Counted from the first letter of the stretch, positions 41,490 to 50,425 are shown. The stretch is DNA of 64,000 nucleotides from UMGS1519 sp050951095 (GCA_050951095.1 JBMNIQ010000003.1:1-64000), one strand, 5' to 3'. Numbers and translations: made by a program. Notes: generated by a model from the sequence alone, not told the origin.

Positions 41490-42356
41490 ATGATCGACGG
41501 GCTGCGCCATATATTCCACCGGCATCCGCATGTGTCCGACCGGCACCTGCTGGCCTCTCCGCAGACGCTGTTCGGTTCTGCGCTGGTGTACGACCAGGTT
41601 GACGATAAGGGCGACACCGTGCGGTTCCTGAGCGTGAACGGGTTGAAGGAATCCGCCACGTATCTGGATGAGCGTTGGAACGAGCTGGTATTCGACTACA
41701 CGAAGCGCTACAACCTCATGTTCGCGGCGGGCATCCCCCTACGCCGCGTGCTGATGATCGGCGGGGGCGGATATTCCTACCCGAAGTACCTGATCAGCCA
41801 TCGAGGCGACGTGACCATGGACGTGGTGGAGATGGATGCCGCCATCACGGAGCTGGCGCGCGAGTTCTTCTTCCTGGAACGCCTGGAGCGGGAATACGGT
41901 GCGCAGGCGGCGGGCCGCCTGAACCTGATCTGCGATGATGGGCGCGTGTTCGCAGAGCGCTGCGCCGCCCAGCCGGGCGAGCGCTACGATGCGGTGCTGA
42001 ACGATTCGTTCGCCGCCGGCGTGCCGGCGCCGTCGCTGACGACGGTGGAGGCCGCGCAGGCCTTGCATGCGTGCCTGGTGCCGGGCGGCCTGTACCTTTC
42101 GAACGTGGTGTCGTCGTTGAGGGGACAGGGATCGCGGTTCCTGCATGCCCAGGTCAAGACGCTCTCCCAAGTGTTCCGGCATGTGCATGTGATTCCCTGC
42201 GATGCAAACGGGCCGGACTTCATGCGCGACAACCTGATGGTTGTTGCCACGGACGGCGACTACCGCTTCCCGGGTGAACGGCCGGTGGTGCCGGACCAGG
42301 ACGCCCCGGTGCTCACGGATGCGGACAATCCGGTGCGCGACCTGATCGATTGGTGA
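41490..42356 (+). CDS. Spermidine-synthase-like methyltransferase-fold protein
   Basis: A 288-residue Rossmann-fold protein of the spermine/spermidine synthase superfamily. The nucleotide-binding motif is VLMIGGGGYSYPKYL, followed by the acidic VVEMDAAITELAREFF, then DDGRVF and YDAVLNDSFAAG. The N-terminal beta domain of true spermidine synthases is short here, and no speD or speA is near. It may be one of the many superfamily members of unknown substrate. ATG 41490 lies 9 nt after a G-rich site (AAGGGGGGG). Confidence 0.72.
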   Translation: MIDGLRHIFHRHPHVSDRHLLASPQTLFGSALVYDQVDDKGDTVRFLSVNGLKESATYLDERWNELVFDYTKRYNLMFAAGIPLRRVLMIGGGGYSYPKYLISHRGDVTMDVVEMDAAITELAREFFFLERLEREYGAQAAGRLNLICDDGRVFAERCAAQPGERYDAVLNDSFAAGVPAPSLTTVEAAQALHACLVPGGLYLSNVVSSLRGQGSRFLHAQVKTLSQVFRHVHVIPCDANGPDFMRDNLMVVATDGDYRFPGERPVVPDQDAPVLTDADNPVRDLIDW

Positions 42357-42680
42357 TTGCCGCGCGAAGCGATGGCGCCGGGGGGGGGCAGAGCGACAGG
42401 CCGCGAGGCGGCTGCGGGAGGCTCCATGCACGTGGTGCGCCGTGCTGCGGCAGCGCGGTACGATGTGCTGCTGCGGCGCCTTGCCGCCATGCCGCTGCAA
42501 GTGCGACACGCTGTGCCGCGGCAGCGTGGTATGTCGTGCTGTTGCGCCATCTGGCCGCAGGCATGAAAAAGGCGCAACCGATTGGCTGCGCCCTGCTTGT
42601 TTCGATGCTGCTTTCGCGGTTGGTGCTTTCGGCGGCCGTTCGAACGAGGCCTCCTCCGATTCCGCGATTTGCGATTCGCG
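42357..42680. other. Intergenic region with an imperfect 50-bp duplication
   Basis: The gap lies between convergent genes. A segment at 42442-42493 recurs at 42513-42564 with about 75 percent identity, both opening with GTGC-GCGGCAGCG-GGTA (variable base omitted) and ending near GCCGC. A minus-strand terminator follows at 42566-42592. Nothing else is seen. Confidence 0.5.
42566..42592 (-). terminator. Terminator of paaK
   Basis: Arms GGCGCAGCC and GGTTGCGCC pair (one G-U) around AATC on the minus strand and are followed by TTTTT. It lies about 90 bp beyond the paaK stop codon. Confidence 0.8.
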
Positions 42681-43916
42681 CTATTCGTAGCGCTCGTCGA
42701 ACACGCGCTGCGTCTTCTTCTCGCTGCGCGGAAGCACGCCCAGCTCCACGACCTTCACGAGCGGGGTGAAGCCGATGGCGCTCTTCACCTCGGCGGCCAC
42801 GCGGTCGGCCACTTCCAGGAAGTCCTCCGTGCCGTCCGTCTCCACGTAGATGCGCATGGTGTCGCGGCCCTCCAGGTGCGAGATGCGGATCTGGTATTCG
42901 CTGGACAGCTCGGGGAATTCGGCTAGGATGCCCTCGATTTGCTTCGGGAACACGTTGACGCCCTTGATCTTCATCATGTCGTCGGAGCGGCCCACCAGCG
43001 CGTCCAGGCGCGGGTGCTTGCTGCCGCAGGCGCATTCGCCCGGGATGATGCGGGAGATGTCGTGCGTGCGGAAGCGGATCAGCGGCGCGCCCTCCTTCTG
43101 CAGCGTGGTGATGCAGATCTCGCCGTACGTGCCGTCCGGCACGGGCTTCAGCGTCTGCGGGTCCAGGATCTCGATGTACGTGTAGTCGTTCCAGCAGTGC
43201 ATGCCGTTGTCGTATTTGCAGCTGATGCCGATGCCGGGGCCGTAGATCTCCGTCAGGCCGTAGATGTCGTACAGCTCGATTCCCAGCTCTTTCCTGATGC
43301 GGTCGCGCATCTTCTTGCCCCAGCGCTCGGAGCCGATGACGCCCTTCTTCAGGTAGATGGCGTCGTTCAGGCCGCGCGCGCCAATCTCCTCGGCCAGCAG
43401 CAGCGCATACGACGACGTGGCGCACAGCACCGTGGACTTCATGTCCTGCATGAAGCGCAGCTGCTTTTCCGTGTTGCCGGGGCCCATGGGAATGGCCATG
43501 GCGCCCAAGCGCTCGCAGCCGGCCTGGAAGCCGATGCCGGCGGTCCACAGGCCGTAGCCCGGCGTGATCTGCACGCGGTCCTTGTTCGTCACGCCGGCGT
43601 ATTCGAAGCAGCGGGCGAACTGGATGGCCCAGTCTTCCACGTCCTTCTTCGTGTACGGGATGATGACGGGCGTGCCGGTGGTGCCGGACGACGAATGGAT
43701 GCGGACGATCTTCTCTTCGGGGACGGCGGCGATTCCCAGCGGATACGCCTCGCGCAGGTCGCCCTTCTCCGTGAAGGGCAGCTGCTCGAAGTCTGCCTGG
43801 GATTTCACGTCCTCCACGTTCACGCCGGCGAATTTCTTCGCATAGAAGGGCGAGCGCTCCTTGATGCTCTGCAGCAGCGTTTCGATGGAATCAAGCTGTT
43901 CTGGGGTCATGTCCAT
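42681..43916 (-). CDS. paaK: Phenylacetate-CoA ligase
   Basis: A 411-residue adenylate-forming enzyme that activates phenylacetate or a related aryl acid with ATP and CoA. The P-loop is SSSGTTGTP (about 74-82), with YGLTEIYGPG and the C-terminal MMKIKGVNVFP as in the PaaK family. It lies just after iorB on the same strand, a common association: IorAB makes aryl-acetyl-CoA, and this ligase can recover or use free aryl-acetate with ATP. The ATG follows AGGATAG. Alternative substrates such as indole-acetate cannot be excluded. Confidence 0.9.
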   Translation of the reverse strand: MDMTPEQLDSIETLLQSIKERSPFYAKKFAGVNVEDVKSQADFEQLPFTEKGDLREAYPLGIAAVPEEKIVRIHSSSGTTGTPVIIPYTKKDVEDWAIQFARCFEYAGVTNKDRVQITPGYGLWTAGIGFQAGCERLGAMAIPMGPGNTEKQLRFMQDMKSTVLCATSSYALLLAEEIGARGLNDAIYLKKGVIGSERWGKKMRDRIRKELGIELYDIYGLTEIYGPGIGISCKYDNGMHCWNDYTYIEILDPQTLKPVPDGTYGEICITTLQKEGAPLIRFRTHDISRIIPGECACGSKHPRLDALVGRSDDMMKIKGVNVFPKQIEGILAEFPELSSEYQIRISHLEGRDTMRIYVETDGTEDFLEVADRVAAEVKSAIGFTPLVKVVELGVLPRSEKKTQRVFDERYE

Positions 43917-43940
43917 GGTATCTATCCTGACGCTTGGGTT

Positions 43941-44564
43941 TTATTCCTTGGCGGCGGCAAGCTGGGCGACCGTCGCATCGATTGCGGCTAAGTTTAGCTC
44001 AATGAAGCGGGGCTTGACGCATTTCTGCAGCGCTTCGCGCAGCTGGTCCATGCCAATGGCGCCGCGCAGGCCGAAATCCGCGTTCTCCGACAGGTACACG
44101 GCCGCTGTCAGCATGATGATGTTGACGGCCTTCCGGCTGCCTATCTGGCGGCTGATGGCGTCCTCGTCCACGGCGGCGAAGTGCGGACAGACGGCCTGCA
44201 GGTATGCCAGCAGCGGGGCGGCCTCGTAGGGCTTGCCGGACAGGTTCGTGCTAACGGACGGAATGGCGGTTGAGGCGCAGACCATCAGGCCGTTGCCCGA
44301 AAGGAACGGCAGCGCGCGGATGGCCTCGCCCGGCTCCTGCGCGATGATCAGATCCGCCTGCCCGTTCGCCACCAGCGGTGCGTCCACGGGTTCTCCCAGG
44401 TTGCCCAGGCGCACGTGGCTGGCCACGTTGCCGCCGCGCTGGGCCATGCCGATGGTCTCGGCCGTGCGGACCTTCCAGCCCTTGTCCAGCGCCGCCTGTG
44501 CCAAAATGCGTGCGGCAAGGACGGAGCCCTGCCCGCCGATGCCTCCTATGACGATGCTCAGCAT
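43941..44564 (-). CDS. iorB: Indolepyruvate:ferredoxin oxidoreductase, beta subunit
   Basis: A 207-residue gamma-type domain of 2-oxoacid:ferredoxin oxidoreductases. It opens with SIVIGGIGGQGSVLAARIL and has ETIGMAQRGGNVASHVR, the family signature. Its start overlaps the end of iorA by 7 bp with AAAGGGG just upstream, so translation is coupled. With IorA it oxidatively decarboxylates aryl-pyruvates from Trp, Phe and Tyr to aryl-acetyl-CoA, reducing ferredoxin. Confidence 0.92.
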   Translation of the reverse strand: MLSIVIGGIGGQGSVLAARILAQAALDKGWKVRTAETIGMAQRGGNVASHVRLGNLGEPVDAPLVANGQADLIIAQEPGEAIRALPFLSGNGLMVCASTAIPSVSTNLSGKPYEAAPLLAYLQAVCPHFAAVDEDAISRQIGSRKAVNIIMLTAAVYLSENADFGLRGAIGMDQLREALQKCVKPRFIELNLAAIDATVAQLAAAKE

Positions 44565-46681
44565 GCGGGATCCCCTTTCTCCTGCGCGTTGGCCGCATAC
44601 GCGGCGGCGTCGATGCTGCCGTAGTGCGGCCTGGTGGTCGCGGTCGTCTTCGGCGCTTGCGAATAGGGCACGCGGCCCTCTGTGCGAACCGGCGCCTGGA
44701 TGGCATCGAACGGGCAAACGTCCGTGCACAGCCCGCAGCCGTAGCACAGCGACGGGTCGATGCGCATCACGCCCGCGTCCGCGTCCATGGACATGGCCGG
44801 GCAGCCGATGCTGCGGATGCAGCTGCTGCAGCCCGTGCAGGCGTCTGCGTCGACCGTGGCCGTCTTGTCCGGTTTCACGAGCTGGGTGCAGGGACCTTCG
44901 TAGATGATGGCGGACGGCCCGTCGAAGTCGATGGCCTCGCGCGCCGCCGCTTCCGCTTCTTCCAGGAAGAACGGGTTCGCGCGCGTGATGCACGTCACGC
45001 CCAGCGCGCGGAGCACGGCCTCGATGTCGATGGGCGTGCTCTTCGGGCCCATGAGCGTCTGACCGGTGCCGGGGTGCGGCTGCGACCCGGTCATGGCCGT
45101 GGTGGCGTTGTCCAGCACCACGAACGTGGCGTCGTGCTGGTTGTACACGGCGTTCGCCACGCCCGTCATGGCGCTTGCGAAGAACGTGGAGTCGCCCACG
45201 AAGGCCACAGCCTTGCGGCCGGGCTCCATGGCGGCGATGCCCTGGGCGGCTGTGATGCCGGCGCCCATGCACAGGCAGGTGTCCACGGCGTCCAGCGGTT
45301 TCGCATTGCCCAGCGTGTAGCACCCGATATCGCCGCACATCACGTTCGGCCGGCGGCGCAGCGCGCGCTTCACCGCGTAGAAGCTGCCGCGATGCGGGCA
45401 GCCGGCGCACAGCACGGGCGGGCGCTGGGGCGCTTCGGGCGTTTCCAGCCCGGGGACGGCGGGCAGCGTTTCGAACGGGGGCTCGGGTGCCAGCTGGGGA
45501 ACGCCCAGGAACTTCGCCAGGCGCTCGAGGCAATCCTGCGTGCCGTTCTCGCCGCGGTCGAGCGTGCTGCCATCCAGCTTGCCGTGCACGTCGTAGGCCA
45601 GGTGCCTGCGGCCCGCCAGCTGGATGAACGCGTCTTCCAGCACATGGTCCAGCTCCTCGAATACCAGGATGTCGTGCAGCCCGTCTGCGAATGCAGCGGC
45701 GCGCTCCTGCGGGAACGGATAGGGCGTGCCCACCTGCAGGAAGCGGTAGGACGGCAGCGATATTCCCTGGTCGGCGGCAGACTGCGTCAGGATACGCAGG
45801 GCCTCGCGCGCGTAGCTGGCGCTGATGCCGCCGGCGACGATGCCCTTGTCAGCGGGCGTTGCGGGTGCCGATGCGGGTGCCGCCGCTGGTGCCTGCGTCT
45901 GTGCTTGCGGCGTTACGGGTGCCGCTGCCTGCGCTTGCGTGGATGCGGACGCTTGCGCGGATGCGGACGCCTGCGCAGGGGCCTCCTCGATGGGGTTGAA
46001 CGTGCTTTCGTCGAACTCGGCTTCGATCTGCGGCAGGCGCCGGTTGATCTCGCCGTGCGCCTCGTACGAGCGCTTCGGGAAGATGACCCATTTCGGATCG
46101 CGCTGGAAGCCGCCCTCGGGAATCGGGCGGGCTTGCGTGGTATCCGGGATATCGAAGAACGTCGACGCGTGGCACACGCGCGTGGTGGCGCGCAGGATGA
46201 CGGGCGTGTGGTAGCGCTCCGACAGCTCGAAGGCCTCCTTCATCATGGCGTAGCCCTGGTCGGGGCTTGCCGGGTCCAGCACCGGGATCTTCGCGAAGCT
46301 TGCAAATCGGCGGGTGTCCTGCTCCGTCTGGCTGGAGATGGGGCCGGGGTCGTCGGCGACGAACACCACGAATCCGCCGCGCACGCCCACGTAGTTCAAA
46401 CTCATCAGGGGATCGCTTGCCACGTTTAGGCCCATTTGCTTGCAGGTGAACAGCGTGCGCGCGCCCGAAAGCGACGCGCCGTGCAGCAGCTCCATGGCCG
46501 CCTTCTCGTTCGTGGACCATTCCACGTGCACGCCCTTCGCGACCCCTTGCGCATGCAGTTTCGCGACGGTTTCGATGACCTCGCTCGAGGGCGTGCCAGG
46601 GTAGCCCGCCACCGCATTCACTCCGGCCTCCAGCGCCGCATACGCGAACGCCTGGTTGCCCATCAGCAGCGCCTTGCTCAC
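44558..46681 (-). CDS. iorA: Indolepyruvate:ferredoxin oxidoreductase, alpha subunit
   Basis: A 707-residue thiamine-pyrophosphate enzyme. The N-terminal pyrimidine domain shows MGNQAFAYAALEAGV and GYPGTPSSE; the TPP-binding domain shows GDIGCYTLGNA and VGDSTFFASAM. The C-terminus holds two 4Fe-4S clusters (CTGCSSCIRSIGCP; CYGCGLCTDVCP). An Ala/Gln/Ser/Pro-rich linker at 234-279 separates the first two domains and is longer than usual. The start is GTG 46681, nine bases after GGGAGG. The MITE-like element copy 1 lies about 300 bp upstream. Confidence 0.92.
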   Translation of the reverse strand: MSKALLMGNQAFAYAALEAGVNAVAGYPGTPSSEVIETVAKLHAQGVAKGVHVEWSTNEKAAMELLHGASLSGARTLFTCKQMGLNVASDPLMSLNYVGVRGGFVVFVADDPGPISSQTEQDTRRFASFAKIPVLDPASPDQGYAMMKEAFELSERYHTPVILRATTRVCHASTFFDIPDTTQARPIPEGGFQRDPKWVIFPKRSYEAHGEINRRLPQIEAEFDESTFNPIEEAPAQASASAQASASTQAQAAAPVTPQAQTQAPAAAPASAPATPADKGIVAGGISASYAREALRILTQSAADQGISLPSYRFLQVGTPYPFPQERAAAFADGLHDILVFEELDHVLEDAFIQLAGRRHLAYDVHGKLDGSTLDRGENGTQDCLERLAKFLGVPQLAPEPPFETLPAVPGLETPEAPQRPPVLCAGCPHRGSFYAVKRALRRRPNVMCGDIGCYTLGNAKPLDAVDTCLCMGAGITAAQGIAAMEPGRKAVAFVGDSTFFASAMTGVANAVYNQHDATFVVLDNATTAMTGSQPHPGTGQTLMGPKSTPIDIEAVLRALGVTCITRANPFFLEEAEAAAREAIDFDGPSAIIYEGPCTQLVKPDKTATVDADACTGCSSCIRSIGCPAMSMDADAGVMRIDPSLCYGCGLCTDVCPFDAIQAPVRTEGRVPYSQAPKTTATTRPHYGSIDAAAYAANAQEKGDPAC

Positions 46682-47452
46682 CGGGCACCGCCTCCCTTGA
46701 TTTCTGGCATATTCGTTCCTTGTCTCCGCTGCGGCATCGATGCTGTTCAGCCGCAGGCCGGCGCGGCCGGGCGTCAGTCTGCCGGGCCGCGATATAAAAG
46801 TTTCCCCATTGTATACCGTTCTCGCGTGCGACGGGCAGGGTGGGGCTCGAACGGCTGCAGCGTGACGGGTACGCGACGGCTGCGGGGAGCAGCCGGGTGC
46901 GCGGCCGCCTGCGTGCCGGGTGCGTCGCGGCTGCACGGCCGCCGCCGTGCATGAAGGCCGTGGGGCGCCGCGATGCCCAGCTGTCGGCGTGCACTGCCAG
47001 CAGATTTCGCATTTTTGGATGAGAATCGAACTTGGGAATGGTTTCATGTCGACTAATTTTCCGCCGACGATTCCCCTGTACGGCGTAATCTGCATAAGGC
47101 CAGGTCAAAAGCATGGCGACTTTCTGTGGGGGCTTGGCGGGGCGGCATCACGGGGGCGACATTTGAGTTAGCCGCCGCGAAGCCATTCCCAAACGCAGTT
47201 TTCGTCCAAAAATCGCGGATTTGTTGGCGGTCGACGCCGTGCAGCTCCTCCCGGGGTCGCTTGCGGGGCGAGTGGCAGGCATGCCCGGGGTCATCGATGC
47301 CCGGAAGATGCCGGAAAGCGGCCTGCACGCATTCGGCATGGAAAAGGGCGGCATCGCCGACGGCTGTCCTGCCGGCAATGCCGCCCGATGGCGTGCGTCC
47401 GTTAGCCGCCTCGCCGTTCCCGCGCGCGCGGGCCGGATGGGGGGTACTCGCG
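46682..47452. other. Intergenic region holding inverted-repeat element copy 1
   Basis: A 771-bp non-coding region between the iorA start and telA stop, both minus strand. From 46682 to 46984 it is GC-rich with short repeats around GCGACGGCTGC and GTCGCGGCTGC. The element occupies 46985-47239. From 47240 to 47452 I see only GC-rich low-complexity sequence. Confidence 0.6.
46985..47239. repeat. MITE-like inverted-repeat element, copy 1
   Basis: A 255-bp element with 72-bp imperfect inverted arms (46985-47056 and 47168-47239) and a 111-bp centre. The arms share ATTTTTGGA and GGGAATGG and end inward at CTAA/TTAG. A second copy with the same arm order is at 50085-50342; the left arms resemble each other more than they resemble the right arms, and the centres share short blocks such as CAGGTCAA and GAGTTAGC-like sequence. 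It encodes no transposase. It fits a non-autonomous transposable element or a dispersed structured-RNA repeat. Confidence 0.7.
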
Positions 47453-48619
47453 TTAGCGGTTGACTTTCAGCAGCTCAGCACGCAGCTCGCCTTCGATGCG
47501 CGAGATTTCCTCTTCCGCCTGCTGGCGCTTCTCACGGCCTTCGGCCTGCACCTGCATCACTTCGTCGAACGTCTTGATAAGCTCCTCGTTCGTGTGCTTC
47601 AGCGTATCGACGTCCACGATGCCGCGCTCGGATTCGCGTGCGACGTCCACGGACGTCTGATGCAGCATGTCCGCGTTCTTGCGCAGCAGCTCGTTCGTGG
47701 CCTCCGTCACCGCATTCTGCGCCTTCACGGCCCGCGTGGAGTTCTCGATGCCCAGCGCCAGCACCATCTGGCTCTTCCACAGCGGGATGGTGTTCACGAT
47801 GGTGGTCTGGATCTTCTCGATCATCACGGCTTCGCTGTTCTGCACCAGGCGGATTTGCGGCGCCGTCTGCATGGCGATGGTGCGCGTCAGCTGCAGGTCG
47901 GAGATCTTCTTCTCCAGGCGCTCGCATTTCGCCTCCAGGTCCTGAACGGCCTGGGCATCCTCGGTCCTGCCCGATGCCTGCGCCTTCGCGCGCAGGTCCG
48001 CCAGCTCGCCTTCGCGGACGGCCTTCAGCGCCTTCTTGCCGGCCAGGATGTACATGGACAGCTCCTTGAAGTACTCCAGGTTCAGGTCGTACAGCTTGTC
48101 CAGCATGGCCGCATCCTTCATCAGCTTCATCTGATGCGCCTGCAGCACCTTCACGGTCTTCTCGATGTTGCCCTCGGCCTTGTCGTATTTCGCGCGCATG
48201 CTCTCCATCTTGTTCGCGCCGCGCTTGAACAGGCCGCGCAGGCCCTTCTCGTCTTCCACGTCGAAGCTGCGCAGGTCCGTGACCACGCCGGCCAGCAGGT
48301 CGCCGATTTCGCCCAGGTCCTGCGTGCGCACGCTGGAGAGCGCCGTCTCCGAGAAGTCTGCCATCTTCTTCTGCGCGCCCGACCCGTATTGCAGGATGGC
48401 GTTCGTGCTGTGCACGTCGATCTGCTTCGCGAACTGGTCGACCTGCGCCAGCTCTTCGGGCGACAGCACGCTCTCCTCGTCGGCCAGCTCCCCGGCCTCG
48501 GCGGCCGGGGCGGGGGAGGCCTCGTCCCCGGAAAGGTGGCGCGCTATGGCTGCGGCGGAGTCCTCGTAGTCGTCTTCGGGCAGGTCCGCATCGAACGTGA
48601 GTTTGATGTTGTCGCTCAT
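47453..48619 (-). CDS. telA: Toxic anion resistance protein TelA family
   Basis: A 388-residue cytosolic helical protein (PF05816). After an acidic N-terminus with Pro/Ala (SGDEASPAPAAEAGE), nearly all of it is amphipathic coiled-coil. Family landmarks are VLQAHQMKLMKDAAMLDKLYDLN and QTAPQIRLVQNSEAVM, quoted in part. Homologues are linked to tellurite and cell-envelope stress resistance, mechanism unknown. Its ATG overlaps the xpaC TGA as ATGA, so the two are translationally coupled. The pair is bracketed by the two inverted-repeat elements. Confidence 0.88.
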   Translation of the reverse strand: MSDNIKLTFDADLPEDDYEDSAAAIARHLSGDEASPAPAAEAGELADEESVLSPEELAQVDQFAKQIDVHSTNAILQYGSGAQKKMADFSETALSSVRTQDLGEIGDLLAGVVTDLRSFDVEDEKGLRGLFKRGANKMESMRAKYDKAEGNIEKTVKVLQAHQMKLMKDAAMLDKLYDLNLEYFKELSMYILAGKKALKAVREGELADLRAKAQASGRTEDAQAVQDLEAKCERLEKKISDLQLTRTIAMQTAPQIRLVQNSEAVMIEKIQTTIVNTIPLWKSQMVLALGIENSTRAVKAQNAVTEATNELLRKNADMLHQTSVDVARESERGIVDVDTLKHTNEELIKTFDEVMQVQAEGREKRQQAEEEISRIEGELRAELLKVNR

Positions 48620-49833
48620 TGTTTGTTGCCTCCAGCTTTCTTGTCGAACGGGTCTTCGGTCAGGCCGTCTTGCGCCAACACGGCGTTCAGCACGGAGATG
48701 TCTGTGGAGACATCCCACGTCATTTCCCTGAACAGGGAATCATGCAGTTTCGCGAACGCCCGGATCAGCGTGTCCAGCGTGTTCTCTATCTCTTGGCGCG
48801 ATGCTCCGATGCTCTGGCTTTGGATGGGCTGCTCCGCAAGCTCTGCGTACGCGTCCAGCAGCTTGATGGTCAGCGGCAGGTAGTATTCCACCAGCTGGTC
48901 CAGCTCGTCGATGACGTCCGGGTCCTGCTCCGCGCGATCGAGGATGCTCTTGACCACCGCATGTATGGCATGCGCCTTCTTCTGGGCGGTGTCCGAGCCC
49001 AGATCGGGGATGCGGGCATCGACGTTCTCCAGCAGCTTGCGCCCCTCGTCCAGGCGCGCCCGCTCTTCGTCGGTCAGCGGCCTGTCCTGCGCCCGTTCGC
49101 TTGCGGCCTGCTGGCGCAGCTGCTCGCGGGCCTGCTTCTCGGCGGCCTGCCGGCGATACGTCTGGTAGTCGTCGTACGCGTCGTCCGTCAGGAACAGGAT
49201 GTCCTCGTCGCCATCCAGGTGACCCTGCAGGAACAGGTCCTTGTCTATCAACTTCTCGACGTCCTTCTCGACGTCCTTTTCCGAGCGGCCCGTCTTGTAG
49301 GCCAGGTCGTCCAGCTCGATTGAGTCCGCGGTGCCGATGGCCTTGACGTAGCGCGAGAAGCGGTTCGACAGCTCCATGCGCGAACCGCCGGCCACGGTTA
49401 CGCCCACGCTTGCGCCGGTGAGCGCGAGGAGCGCCGCGGCGGGGATTCCCAGCAGATTCGCGGAGCCCGCCAGCACGCCGATCAGGGCGATGAATGCGGT
49501 GGCGCCGAACGAGAACGAGAACACGCCGCCCAGCACCGCCATCAGCGTGCCGCCGATCTTCATGCCGTGGGCGCTTCCGAAGCGCGAGGGGGCAATGCGA
49601 TTGAACTCGTCAAGCTTCCGGTTCTGCTCCAGGCGCTCGGCTTGCGCGCGCTGGTATTCCTCGTACGCTTTGCGGGACGTTTCGGCAGCTTGGGAGATGC
49701 CCTCGCCGATGCCCTTTGCGGCGACGCCGACGCCCTGCCATACCATCTTCTGGATCTTGCTGAAATCCTGGTGCTCGAGCGCGTCTTGGACGGCGTCGCC
49801 TATCTGGTCTCCTATGTTTTTCGGATACGCCAC
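48616..49833 (-). CDS. xpaC: XpaC family (5-bromo-4-chloroindolyl phosphate hydrolysis) protein
   Basis: A 405-residue protein of the XpaC type (PF10112), regularly paired with telA. Residues 90-150 hold two hydrophobic helices (LMAVLGGVFSFSFGATAFIA and the following AALLALTGASVGVTVAGG); the rest is charged and helical. SRSEKDVEKDVEKLIDK-like segments suggest a winged or coiled DNA/protein-binding part (LDDLAYKTGRSEKDVEKDV). The enzyme name derives from an old screening phenotype and does not prove phosphatase activity. First gene of the two-gene operon. Confidence 0.82.
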   Translation of the reverse strand: MAYPKNIGDQIGDAVQDALEHQDFSKIQKMVWQGVGVAAKGIGEGISQAAETSRKAYEEYQRAQAERLEQNRKLDEFNRIAPSRFGSAHGMKIGGTLMAVLGGVFSFSFGATAFIALIGVLAGSANLLGIPAAALLALTGASVGVTVAGGSRMELSNRFSRYVKAIGTADSIELDDLAYKTGRSEKDVEKDVEKLIDKDLFLQGHLDGDEDILFLTDDAYDDYQTYRRQAAEKQAREQLRQQAASERAQDRPLTDEERARLDEGRKLLENVDARIPDLGSDTAQKKAHAIHAVVKSILDRAEQDPDVIDELDQLVEYYLPLTIKLLDAYAELAEQPIQSQSIGASRQEIENTLDTLIRAFAKLHDSLFREMTWDVSTDISVLNAVLAQDGLTEDPFDKKAGGNKQ

Positions 49834-50425
49834 AGGCCCTCCATCGGGTCGACTTTTCCCTCATAGTATCCCATCGCGGCGGCTGTCGCGCCTGCCGACG
49901 GCCGCAGGGCGCCCGCGGTCACGAAAAGAGGATAAGGCAGCCCGTTTCGCGGGCGGTTGCCGGGGGCGAGCGCTGTGCGGTGGCGCGCGCCGGGCGGCGG
50001 TTGAGTGTGCGTGCCGGCGCGGACTGGCGCGTGCCGCCACCTGCCGCCACCTGCCGCTACGAATCGCCGCATGTTGCCGTTTGCCGCCGAGTGCTGCCAA
50101 CAGATTCCGTATTTTTGGACGAGAATCGAGGTTGGGAATGGTTTAGACATGCCTAAATTTTCGAACCGTTGATTTTCCAAACAAAGTCGAAACGTATAAA
50201 CCCAGGTCAAGGCGCGCAATAGACTTCTGGGACAGCCTGTTTGATCGGTGTTGCGGGATCCCTATTCAAGTTAGCGGGGGCAATACCATTCCCAAACGCA
50301 CTTTTCATCCAAGAATCGCAAATGTGCTGGCGGCAGGTGTCGACAACGGCCATTGGCGGCAGCTGCCGGCGACGGCCGTCAGCGACAATCCGTCAGCAGC
50401 GGACAATGCCGGACCGCTGGCGGCG
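49834..50425. other. Intergenic region holding inverted-repeat element copy 2
   Basis: A 592-bp non-coding region between the xpaC start and murB stop. From 49834 to 50084 it is GC-rich, with CTGCCGCCAC repeated near 50035-50050. The element occupies 50085-50342. The rest is short and featureless. Confidence 0.6.
50085..50342. repeat. MITE-like inverted-repeat element, copy 2
   Basis: A 258-bp relative of copy 1, in the same orientation. Arms are 50085-50156 and 50271-50342; both contain the GGGAATGG/CCATTCCC pair and a TTTTTGGA or TTCTTGGA block. Internal matches to copy 1 include CTAAATTTTC versus CTAATTTTC, CCAGGTCAA and AAGTTAGC versus GAGTTAGC. Overall divergence shows that the copies are old. 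No target duplication is evident. Confidence 0.7.

Noticed and set aside
46682..50425. CRISPR array
   Set aside because: There are repeats but no regular direct repeats with unique spacers and no cas genes anywhere in the window.
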